Shown: positions 7,508 through 13,103 of the stretch, piece by piece
Layout: the number at the start of each line of letters is the position of its first letter
Position numbering within the stretch: the first letter of the stretch is position 1
NCBI GenBank assembly: GCA_009923125.1
Contig: RFUD01000022.1
Location: 1-13,103, forward strand
From: Planctomycetia bacterium
GTDB lineage: Bacteria; Planctomycetota; Planctomycetia; Pirellulales; UBA1268
DNA length: 13,103 nucleotides
Reading direction: 5' to 3'
The notes under the pieces: model-generated
The model's database searches: none
The model's input: the letters and a program-made list of their open reading frames with translations, nothing else
What the model was told of the DNA's origin: nothing
Position numbers and translations under genes: made by a program

Positions 7508-7704
7508 GAATCGCCTCCAACCGCATGGAACCCTTACAAGATACGAAATAGCGGGAAATCCAACGAAACAACTCCCATCCACCCCAGGCCTCTCAGATTT
7601 CCTTGATTTCGCATATTGCCCAAACGACAATCTCATTTCGAGCCGTTTTCCGGTTGGAAATTGACCTCCATTCCGTGCGGCGTCCGAAAGACACTCCACG
7701 TCCT
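7508..7704. promoter_or_regulatory. Upstream region of the exported-protein/rpmA/obgE run
   Basis: This stretch is clearly less GC-rich than its surroundings, as expected for a 5' regulatory region. On the minus strand GGAGG (7518-7514) is the ribosome-binding site for the ATG at 7507. Further upstream the minus strand has TTGGAT, TATTTC and TATCTT runs at about 7530-7560 that could form a promoter, but no pair has good spacing, so I assign none. The three frames crossing it have poor codon use and are not called as genes. Confidence 0.35.
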
Positions 7705-7992
7705 ATGCTGGAACCGAACCGCCTCGATCCGCCGCGTCCGTTCTGCGATCCGATCGCCTCGGCGAGCGGTTCCCGTCCGCCGCTGGATGGCGGGCTGTTG
7801 TTCGTCTCCCCAGAGGACTTCGATGCCACCGGCATTCTCGCCGGCTTCGACCCCTGCGCGTCGATCTACTGGTGGATGCCGGAACTGCACCTCGCCGACA
7901 CGCCGGACGCCACGACCACCGCCGCGCCGATGATCGCCGCCGGGACTCACGCCACGCGCCGCACGAACTCGCGGTCGCAGGCTGCCGCCTGA
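7705..7992 (+). CDS. Possible small protein of unknown function, convergent with parA
   Basis: This 95-residue frame starts at ATG 7705 and ends at TGA 7992. It has about 86 percent G/C at third positions, in line with the real genes here. The overlapping leftward frame (7950-7633) has much more mixed third positions. The protein contains GGLLFVSPEDFDATGILAGF and SIYWWMPELHLADTP but matches nothing I know. No Shine-Dalgarno precedes the ATG. GTG at 7675 in the same frame is an alternative start. Its last 46 bases overlap the 3' end of parA on the other strand. Whether it is translated is uncertain; the evidence is codon use alone. Confidence 0.35.
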   Translation: MLEPNRLDPPRPFCDPIASASGSRPPLDGGLLFVSPEDFDATGILAGFDPCASIYWWMPELHLADTPDATTTAAPMIAAGTHATRRTNSRSQAAA

Positions 7993-8789
7993 TCGACCTC
8001 GAGTGCGAGGGCGGCGTAGTCGTCCGCCCCGTGGGATTCAGGGGCGTATTCGAAGATCGACTGGCCGAAACTCGGTGCCTCGGCCAGCCGGATGTTCCGC
8101 CGGATCCGCGTGGCGAACACACGGGCGTCCGCCCACGCCGCGTGCCGGCCCTCCTGCGTGGCGAAAAACGCCTCCACGTCGCGGCCCACCTCGGTGGCCA
8201 GCCGCGTTCCAGCCTCGAACATGCACAACACCACTCCCAACAGCCGCAGCCGGGGATTGACATGGTCGGCCACCAGTTCGATCGTCTCCAGCAGCTTGCT
8301 CAGGCCGTGCAGCGCGAGGAAGTGCGGCTGCAGGGGGAGGAGCACCTCGTCCACCGCCGCCATCGCGTTGAGCGACAGCAGGCCCAGGGACGGCGGGCAG
8401 TCGATCACGAGATAGTCGAACCCGTCCTCGACGCCGCCGACGCACCGCGGATCGGCCTCGATCCGCTGCTTGAGGATCGACTCCCGCCCGGCCCGTGTGG
8501 CGAGCGCGACCTCGACCGCGGCCAGGTCGATGTGCGATGGCACGACGACCAGATTCTCACCCGCTGAGACGCTCGCGGCGGCGAGCGGCTCGTCCCCGAC
8601 GAACACGTCGTAGGCGGAAAACGGGCCGGCACCGGGTGTCACACCCACGTGCAACGTCGCGTGCGCCTGCGGATCGAGATCGACGAGGCACACCCGCCTG
8701 CCCGCCCGCGCCAGCGCGACGGCCAGATTCACCGACGTCGTCGTCTTGCCGACGCCGCCCTTGCGGTTCGCCACGGCGATCGATCGCAT
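7947..8789 (-). CDS. ParA/Soj-family ATPase
   Basis: ParA-type ATPases bind DNA dimerically with ATP and move chromosomes, plasmids or protein clusters, usually stimulated by ParB. The 280-residue protein has the deviant Walker A KGGVGKTT at 10-17 with its signature lysine, VDLDPQA at 36-42, Walker B DYLVIDCPPS at 125-134, and the Soj-like closing motif IRRNIRLAEAPSFGQSI near 232-248. It lacks the N-terminal helix-turn-helix of plasmid P1-type ParA, so it resembles chromosomal Soj. ATG 8789 is preceded by GAGG seven bases away. No parB gene or recognisable parS-like 16-mer is seen in the window, so it is an orphan here. It could be a chromosomal Soj with a distant partner, or a positioning ATPase for another cargo. 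Confidence 0.9.
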   Translation of the reverse strand: MRSIAVANRKGGVGKTTTSVNLAVALARAGRRVCLVDLDPQAHATLHVGVTPGAGPFSAYDVFVGDEPLAAASVSAGENLVVVPSHIDLAAVEVALATRAGRESILKQRIEADPRCVGGVEDGFDYLVIDCPPSLGLLSLNAMAAVDEVLLPLQPHFLALHGLSKLLETIELVADHVNPRLRLLGVVLCMFEAGTRLATEVGRDVEAFFATQEGRHAAWADARVFATRIRRNIRLAEAPSFGQSIFEYAPESHGADDYAALALEVDQAAACDREFVRRVA

Positions 8790-8808
8790 GCACAGCCTCG
8801 CTCGGACC

Positions 8809-8853
8809 CCGGGTGCATCCCGGAGGGCCGGGGAGGATAGGCGGGAAACCCGC
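8809..8853. other. Two small hairpins upstream of parA
   Basis: CCGGG-TGCAT-CCCGG lies at 8809-8823 and GCGGG-AAA-CCCGC at 8841-8853, both perfect 5-base stems. With the terminator at 8859-8877 they make three hairpins within 70 bases between parA and the gene before it. They would lie in the parA leader or at its promoter. No role is assigned. Confidence 0.4.
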
Positions 8854-8858
8854 TGATC

Positions 8859-8877
8859 AAAAGGCCGATTTTCGGCC
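8859..8877 (-). terminator. Intrinsic terminator after the membrane-protein gene
   Basis: On the minus strand GGCCGA-AAA-TCGGCC is followed at once by TTTT. It lies 14 bases after the TGA at 8892-8894 and before parA. It is the only hairpin with a U run that I found in the window, and it suggests that parA is transcribed separately. Confidence 0.65.
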
Positions 8878-8891
8878 GCCGACGCGCCGGA

Positions 8892-9419
8892 TCATAGGCT
8901 GTCGACCCACTTTTTCAGCCCGGGGGCGATCCGCCCGAGGGCGACACGGCCCGGCCGCCCCACCACCGCGAGGCTGCCGCCCGCGCCGTCGAAATCCACG
9001 ATCAGGCTGGCCCGGGCATCCGGGAAGGCCGGATCGGAGAACACGAACGCCAGATCCCACGCGGCGGCCGACAACGGCTGGCCATCGCCCGACCGCTGCC
9101 AGTCGAAATTCGCATCCTCGACGAGGCCGCGCCGAAGATGGACGAGCCCCTTCGCGTCCGAGATGTCCTGGGCGGCATCGGCCACCAGCCGCCTGGACTC
9201 GGCGCCCGGCCGCACCCGGATCAGCTCGACCCGCGGCGCGGAGGTCACCAGGCGGGCGACCTCAGGCGAGTAGAACTCGAGGCACCGCTTCGTCTGCATC
9301 CGCTGGTAGGCCACGCCCGTGACCGCGGCCGCGAGCCCGAGGAGCAGCAGGCCGGCCACGAGCGACCTGCCCCGCCTCGGCGAGGCGGGCGGAGCGGTGG
9401 ATGGATGACGGTCATGCAT
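8892..9419 (-). CDS. Single-span membrane protein of unknown function
   Basis: The 175-residue protein has a basic proline-rich start (MHDRHPSTAPPASPRRGRS) and then one hydrophobic segment at about 20-37 (VAGLLLLGLAAAVTGVAY), most likely a signal anchor. The remainder would be outside the cytoplasm. It contains CLEFYSPEVARLV, GLVHLRRGLVEDANFDW and WDLAFVFSD, and it ends in a beta-rich GGSLAVVGRPGRVALG followed by LKKWVDSL. I recognise no named domain. ATG 9419 is the first good start, but no Shine-Dalgarno is visible. A longer frame to 9539 crosses the promoter region of the rightward genes and is rejected. It is divergent from the small gene and aroB, with 106 bases between starts, and ends at a good terminator. 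Codon use supports it; the role is unknown. Confidence 0.75.
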   Translation of the reverse strand: MHDRHPSTAPPASPRRGRSLVAGLLLLGLAAAVTGVAYQRMQTKRCLEFYSPEVARLVTSAPRVELIRVRPGAESRRLVADAAQDISDAKGLVHLRRGLVEDANFDWQRSGDGQPLSAAAWDLAFVFSDPAFPDARASLIVDFDGAGGSLAVVGRPGRVALGRIAPGLKKWVDSL

Positions 9420-9477
9420 GGTTTTTGCCGGTCCAGCAGGGCGGCGGGGGGCACGGTGATCGCCGCTCCCTGCCATG

Positions 9478-9483
9478 TATACT
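9478..9483 (+). promoter_or_regulatory. Candidate -10 box for the small gene and aroB
   Basis: TATACT stands out in a GC-rich gap, 42 bases before the ATG at 9526. No convincing -35 sits 16-18 bases upstream. The bases just upstream may also serve the divergent gene at 9419. The call is weak and rests on one hexamer and its placement. Confidence 0.35.
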
Positions 9484-9525
9484 CGGTGCGACGAGTTCCC
9501 AAAACGCCCGTGCGGAGTGCCGCGG

Positions 9526-9753
9526 ATGCCGAACACCATCGATCCCTACCGTGAAGCGCTGGTCGTGGAGCACCACACCGTGTGGCCCGACGACTACGAC
9601 GACTGGTCCCGGTCCGACAAGGCCCGTGTCGAGGCGTTGCTGCACGCCAGCCCCTCCGAAGCGGCGGAACTCGACTACGTGCGCCAGCACACCGGCTTCG
9701 CCCGCGTGATCACCGTCACGCCGGCCGACCTCGAGCGCGTGAGCGTCGCCTGA
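9526..9753 (+). CDS. Small conserved-looking protein of unknown function, paired with aroB
   Basis: The 75-residue acidic protein starts at ATG 9526 with GGAG nine bases upstream. It reads TIDPYREALVVEHHTVWPDD near the start and ELDYVRQHTGFARVITVTPADLERV near the end. There is no signal peptide and no membrane segment, so it is probably cytoplasmic. I recall similar short proteins next to aroB in other planctomycetes, but I cannot confirm this here. It ends two bases before the aroB GTG, so the two are probably cotranscribed and coupled. An upstream in-frame ATG at 9475 overlaps the -10 box and is not used. The function is unknown; a link to the shikimate pathway is only suggested by position. 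Confidence 0.72.
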   Translation: MPNTIDPYREALVVEHHTVWPDDYDDWSRSDKARVEALLHASPSEAAELDYVRQHTGFARVITVTPADLERVSVA

Positions 9754-9755
9754 CC

Positions 9756-10865
9756 GTGTCGTGCCGCACGATCCGTCTCCGACTCGACGGCCCGGCGGCC
9801 GACCGCTCGTACGGGATCGTCGTGGGCGCGGGGGTGAACGCGACGCTCGGACCGACCGTCGTCGGTGCGGGCGCCGCCCGCTCGGTCGTCGTCGCCGATG
9901 CGGCCGTCGAGGGCACGCATGCAGCCACCGTCGCAGCCTCGCTCACGGCCGCAGGCAGCGACGTGACGCGGCTCGTCGTCCCCTCGGGCGAGGCCTCGAA
10001 GTCGGCGGCCGCGGCGACGCGGTTGTGGCAGGAGTTCGCCCGGCTGGCCGTCGATCGTCACACCCACGTCGTGGCCGTCGGCGGCGGCGTGATCGGTGAC
10101 CTCGCCGGCTTCGTCGCCGCCACGTTCGCCAGGGGACTTCCCATCTGGCAGGTGCCGACGACGCTCGTCGCCCAGGTGGACAGCGCCATCGGCGGCAAGA
10201 CCGGCATCAACCTCGACGCCGGCAAGAATCTGGTGGGGGCGTTCTGGCAACCGCGGGGCGTGTTCGCCGACATCACCACGCTCACCACCCTCCCCGAGCG
10301 CGAGTTCGTCAGCGGCCTCGCGGAGGTGCTGAAGTACGGCGTGATCCTCGACGCCGGGTTTTTCGCCTGGCTCGAGGAGCACGCCGCCGCCATCCGCGGC
10401 CGGGAGCCCGCCGCCCTGCTCCACGTCGTGGAGCGGTCGGCCGCCCTCAAGGCCCATGTCGTGGAGCGCGACGAGCACGAGACGACCGGCCTGCGGGCGA
10501 TGCTCAACTACGGCCACACCTTCGCCCACGCCTTCGAGACCGCCGCCGGCTACGGCACGCTGCTCCACGGCGAGGCGGTGGCGATCGGCATGGCCGCCGC
10601 GGCGCGGCTCGCGGCATCGCTCGGCCGGGTCGAGCCCGCCTTCATCACCCGGCAGGACGCGCTGCTGCGGGGGCTCGGCCTGCCCGTGACCGCGGCCGAT
10701 CTGGGCTGGACGCCGCCCCCGGCCGACGACCTGCTCGCGATCATGGGACGCGACAAGAAGACCGTCGGCGGCCGGCTGCGGTTCGTGCTCCCGAGCCGCA
10801 TCGGGCACGTCGATCTCGTCGAGGGAATCGACGCCGCGCTCGTCCGCCGCGTGCTCACTCCGTAG
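9756..10865 (+). CDS. aroB: 3-dehydroquinate synthase
   Basis: AroB converts DAHP to 3-dehydroquinate, the second step of the shikimate pathway, using NAD and a divalent metal in the cytoplasm. The 369-residue protein has the nucleotide motif GGGVIGDLAGFVAATF, the PTTLVAQVDSAIGGKTGIN block with its catalytic lysine region, and KNLVGAFWQP. The three metal ligands are present: Glu in SGLAEVLKYG, His in LNYGHTFAHAFE, and His in LLHGEAVAIGM. GTG at 9756, two bases after the previous stop, is the likely start. A CTG at 9750 overlapping that stop is possible but rarer. Length is normal. The 3' end overlaps the convergent recQ by 11 bases. Confidence 0.96.
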   Translation: MSCRTIRLRLDGPAADRSYGIVVGAGVNATLGPTVVGAGAARSVVVADAAVEGTHAATVAASLTAAGSDVTRLVVPSGEASKSAAAATRLWQEFARLAVDRHTHVVAVGGGVIGDLAGFVAATFARGLPIWQVPTTLVAQVDSAIGGKTGINLDAGKNLVGAFWQPRGVFADITTLTTLPEREFVSGLAEVLKYGVILDAGFFAWLEEHAAAIRGREPAALLHVVERSAALKAHVVERDEHETTGLRAMLNYGHTFAHAFETAAGYGTLLHGEAVAIGMAAAARLAASLGRVEPAFITRQDALLRGLGLPVTAADLGWTPPPADDLLAIMGRDKKTVGGRLRFVLPSRIGHVDLVEGIDAALVRRVLTP

Positions 10866-12735
10866 GCTCGTCCGGCTCCTTCCCCGCCACCATGTCGAGG
10901 ATCGCGGCGCCGAAGTCCGCGAGCCGTTTCTCGCCGATGCCCTTCACGCGCAGCAGCGCCGCCGGCGAGGCCGGCTTCTCGCGGGCGATGCCGCGGAGGG
11001 CCTTGTCGTCGAAGATCGTCCAGGCCGGCTTGCCGCGCGCGTCGGCCACGCGACGGCGCCAGGCCCGCAGCCGCTCGAACAGGTCGCGATCGACGCCCTG
11101 CCAGTCGTCCACGTCGGCCTTCGTCGCCTTCGTGCGGCCGGTCCTCGGTTCGAGCAGCACCACGGGCCGGCCGCCCTTGAGCACTTCCCACGAGCGTTCG
11201 TTGAGCGTGACGACGGGCCGGTCGCCACCGGTGCGGCCGAGCAGCCCCTGATCGAGGAGCTGGTGCGCGAGGTTCTCCACGGCCCGCTGGTCGAACGCGG
11301 CCAACAGGCCGAAGGTGGAAAGCCTGTCGTGACCGTGCCGCTGAATCCCGTCGGTTTTCGCGCCGCGGAGCACCTCGGCCACGTGCCGCACGCCGAACCG
11401 TTCTCCGACCCGTGCCACGCAGGAGATGATCTTCTGGGCGACGACGGTCGAGTCGGCCAGGCTCTCCGTCTCGCCGAGGCAGACGTCGCACGCATTGCAG
11501 GGCTCGGTGCCGTAGGGCTGGCCGAAGTATTCGGAGAGCGCCGCGTGGCGGCAGCGGGCCGCCTGCGCATAGCGGCGCATCGCGTGCAGGTGCTCGGTCT
11601 GGCCGGCGACGAGCCGCACGACCTCATCGGGCTCGAGGTCCGACTCCTCGGCGCTTTTCCGGACGAGTGACTCCCAGCTGAAGACGTCGGCCGACGAATA
11701 GAGCAGCACGCACTCGGCGGCCAGGCCGTCCCGGCCCGCCCGGCCCGTCTCCTGCTGGTAGGCCTCGAGGCTCTTGGGCAGCGACGTGTGGAGCACGAGC
11801 CGCACGTCGGATCGGTCGATGCCCATGCCGAAGGCGACGGTGGCCACGACCACGTCGATCGTCTCACGGGCGAACGCGTCCTGCGTCTTGTGCCGCTGCT
11901 TCGCATCGAGCCCGGCGTGGTACGGCCGCGCGAGAATCCCCTCCGCCGCCAGCCGGGCCGCGAGCGACTCCGTCTCCTTGCGCGAGATGCAGTACACGAT
12001 CGAGGCCTCGCCGCGATGCCGGCCGAGCACCTCGAGCGTCTGCCCCGTGCGGTCGGTTCGTGGCACCACCCGGTAGCAGAGATTGGGCCGGTCGAACGTG
12101 CCGACGAGCACCTCGGGATCGCGCAGGTTCAACTGGGCCGCGATGTCGTCGCGCACCCGCGGCGTGGCGGTGGCGGTGAACGCGTGCACGCTGGCCTGCG
12201 GAAACCGCTCCCGCAACAGCGAGAGCTGCCGGTACTCCGGCCGAAAGTCATGGCCCCACTGACTGATGCAGTGGGCCTCGTCGATCGAGAACCGCCGCAC
12301 GCCAACCCGGGCGAGGAGATCGAGCAGTCCCGTGTTCACGAGCCGCTCCGGCGCCGTGAACAGGAGCCGCAGTTCGCCGGCCGCAAGCCGGTCGCGAATC
12401 GCGATCCGTTCCTCCTGCGACATCCCCGAGTGGAGGGCCGCGGCGGGATAGCCGATCGCCTCGAGGGCATCGACCTGGTCCTTCATCAGGGCGACGAGCG
12501 GCGAAATCACGACGTCGGTCGACTCGTTCACCAACGGCGGCAGCTGGTAGCAGAGGCTTTTCCCTCCGCCCGTCGGCATGACCACGAGCGAGTCGCGGCC
12601 GTCGAGCGCCGCCTGGATCGCGTCGGCCTGCAGCGGCCGCAGCCGGTCGAAGCCCCACCACTTCGCGAGCACTTCCGCGATCCGCGGGTCCGTGGCTCCC
12701 ACCGTGGCCGTCTCGGACGCTCCGTGCCCTGCCAT
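10855..12735 (-). CDS. recQ: ATP-dependent DNA helicase RecQ
   Basis: RecQ unwinds DNA 3' to 5' in recombination and replication-fork repair. The 626-residue protein has the full bacterial architecture: RPLQADAI (motif 0), Walker A PTGGGKS, the DEAH box in SIDEAHCISQWGHDFRPEY, TATATPRVRDDI (motif III), AFGMGIDRSDVR (motif V) and QQETGRAGRDG (motif VI). Next comes a zinc-binding C...C-x-x-C-x-x-C cluster (ARCRHA, then CNACDVC), a winged-helix RQC domain with AEVLRGAKTDGIQRHGHDRL, and one C-terminal HRDC domain ending near LRVKGIGEKRLADFG. ATG 12735 is the start; only a weak AGG lies upstream. Nothing is missing. It stands alone on the minus strand, convergent with aroB. Confidence 0.97.
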   Translation of the reverse strand: MAGHGASETATVGATDPRIAEVLAKWWGFDRLRPLQADAIQAALDGRDSLVVMPTGGGKSLCYQLPPLVNESTDVVISPLVALMKDQVDALEAIGYPAAALHSGMSQEERIAIRDRLAAGELRLLFTAPERLVNTGLLDLLARVGVRRFSIDEAHCISQWGHDFRPEYRQLSLLRERFPQASVHAFTATATPRVRDDIAAQLNLRDPEVLVGTFDRPNLCYRVVPRTDRTGQTLEVLGRHRGEASIVYCISRKETESLAARLAAEGILARPYHAGLDAKQRHKTQDAFARETIDVVVATVAFGMGIDRSDVRLVLHTSLPKSLEAYQQETGRAGRDGLAAECVLLYSSADVFSWESLVRKSAEESDLEPDEVVRLVAGQTEHLHAMRRYAQAARCRHAALSEYFGQPYGTEPCNACDVCLGETESLADSTVVAQKIISCVARVGERFGVRHVAEVLRGAKTDGIQRHGHDRLSTFGLLAAFDQRAVENLAHQLLDQGLLGRTGGDRPVVTLNERSWEVLKGGRPVVLLEPRTGRTKATKADVDDWQGVDRDLFERLRAWRRRVADARGKPAWTIFDDKALRGIAREKPASPAALLRVKGIGEKRLADFGAAILDMVAGKEPDEPTE

Positions 12736-12800
12736 GCCTGAACCTGCTGCGCTCGTGAAGTCCGGCAGAATACCAGATCGTGGAATGGCCCGGTCGAGAC

Positions 12801-12841
12801 GCGCCGGCTTCGGGCTCCCCGCATCCCATCGCCGGACGTTC
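12801..12841 (-). repeat. Second copy of the repeat arm, between livF and recQ
   Basis: Read on the minus strand this begins GAACGTCCGGCGATGGGAT and ends AGCCGGCGC. Aligned without gaps to 3567-3607 it matches 33 of 41 positions, including the first 13 and the last 9. The variable part is the middle. No full inverted partner is present here. Instead a different hairpin (12842-12864) takes the place of the inner part. It lies in the 128-base gap between livF and recQ, with no coding function. Confidence 0.62.
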
Positions 12842-12864
12842 GCGGAGGGCCTCCAGCCCTCCGC
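12842..12864 (-). other. Perfect 9-base hairpin at the livF stop codon
   Basis: GCGGAGGGC and GCCCTCCGC face each other across a five-base loop (CTCCA on the plus strand). The last base of the stem is the final base of the livF TAG. No U run follows on the minus strand, so this is not a standard intrinsic terminator, though it could protect the 3' end or act with the adjoining repeat. Confidence 0.6.
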
Positions 12865-13103
12865 TACTCGCCCAGATAGGCGTCGCGGACGCGTGGGTCG
12901 GCGGCGAGGTCGGGACCGCTGCCGGTGAGCGTGACGCGGCCGGTCTCCAGCACGTAGCCGCGTGTGGCGAGCCTGAGCGCGGCCCGGGCGTTCTGCTCGA
13001 CGAGCACGACGGCGATGCCGCGGGCCGTGAGCCCCGCGATCACGTCGAAGATCCGGGCGACGATCAGGGGCGCGAGGCCCAGCGACGGCTCGTCGAGGAG
13101 TAG
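12864..13103 (-). CDS. livF: Branched-chain amino-acid ABC transporter ATP-binding protein (C-terminal 79 residues)
   Basis: Only the end of the gene is in the window; it enters from the right edge. It begins at Walker B and the D-loop (LLLDEPSLGLAP), followed by the LVEQN motif in which Gln replaces the usual switch His. That change, with the closing DPRVRDAYLGE, is typical of LivF in the Liv/HAAT family for leucine, isoleucine, valine or related substrates. The protein would work on the inner face of the cytoplasmic membrane with LivG, two permeases and a binding protein, which should lie to the right. A urea/amide-type transporter ATPase (UrtE) is a close relative, but its ending usually differs. 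Confidence 0.88.
   Translation of the reverse strand, partial: LLLDEPSLGLAPLIVARIFDVIAGLTARGIAVVLVEQNARAALRLATRGYVLETGRVTLTGSGPDLAADPRVRDAYLGE

Noticed and set aside
7633..7950. A 105-codon leftward frame after parA
   Set aside because: Third positions are mixed, unlike the neighbours, and it overlaps the better-scoring rightward frame.
12749..12770. A stretch similar to the start of the repeat arm (GTGAAGTCCGGCAGAA) just upstream of recQ
   Set aside because: Similarity covers only about 20 bases and needs gaps, and the orientation does not fit the first copy's layout. It could be chance in GC-rich DNA.
1..13103. CRISPR arrays, insertion sequences, prophage genes, tRNA or rRNA genes
   Set aside because: Reading both strands I saw no regularly spaced repeats, transposase or phage motifs, or cloverleaf sequences with tRNA-like ends.

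Overview
The window looks like a piece of a planctomycete chromosome (Pirellulales-like). It is GC-rich with strong G/C at third codon positions. It carries a planctomycete-style cytochrome c/DUF1587 protein, an Obg GTPase with the planctomycete-like G4 box, an argS with the C-terminal form I associate with this phylum, and several lineage-restricted proteins of unknown function. The assignment rests on recognising protein families by eye, not on a search. No phage, insertion sequence, CRISPR array, tRNA or rRNA is visible, and most of the window is core housekeeping.

Region 1 (1-7507) reads leftward. Upstream to downstream it holds a large exported protein of unknown function (7507-5759), rpmA for L27 (5759-5514), obgE (5480-4483), coaX (4486-3650), a 303-base gap with an inverted-repeat element, rsfS (3346-2936), argS (2943-1117) and a c-type cytochrome protein cut by the left edge (1029-1). 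The genes are tightly joined: the unknown gene and rpmA share a base in TGATG, obgE and coaX overlap by 4 bases (ATGA), and rsfS and argS overlap by 8. Three of them (rpmA, obgE, rsfS) act on the large ribosomal subunit. obgE is broken: its N-terminal third and GTPase part lie in different frames, and about 13 codons of the conserved glycine-rich loop are missing at the junction.

Region 2 (7508-9525) is looser. It has a 5' intergenic region, a possible small rightward ORF (7705-7992), an orphan ParA/Soj ATPase (8789-7947), a cluster of small hairpins including a good intrinsic terminator, and a single-span membrane protein of unknown function (9419-8892).

Region 3 (9526-13103) has a rightward pair, a 75-residue unknown protein and aroB (3-dehydroquinate synthase). 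These converge on a leftward recQ helicase whose 3' end overlaps that of aroB by 11 bases. Beyond recQ is the 3' end of a leftward branched-chain amino-acid ABC transporter ATPase (livF-like), with a perfect hairpin at its stop codon.

The best unexplained signal is a repeat. A 41-base stretch right of rsfS (3567-3607) recurs in inverse orientation at 12801-12841 with 33 of 41 positions identical, and it also pairs with an inverted arm at 3461-3496 to form a roughly 145-base palindromic element. No complete undescribed defence or biosynthetic system is present.
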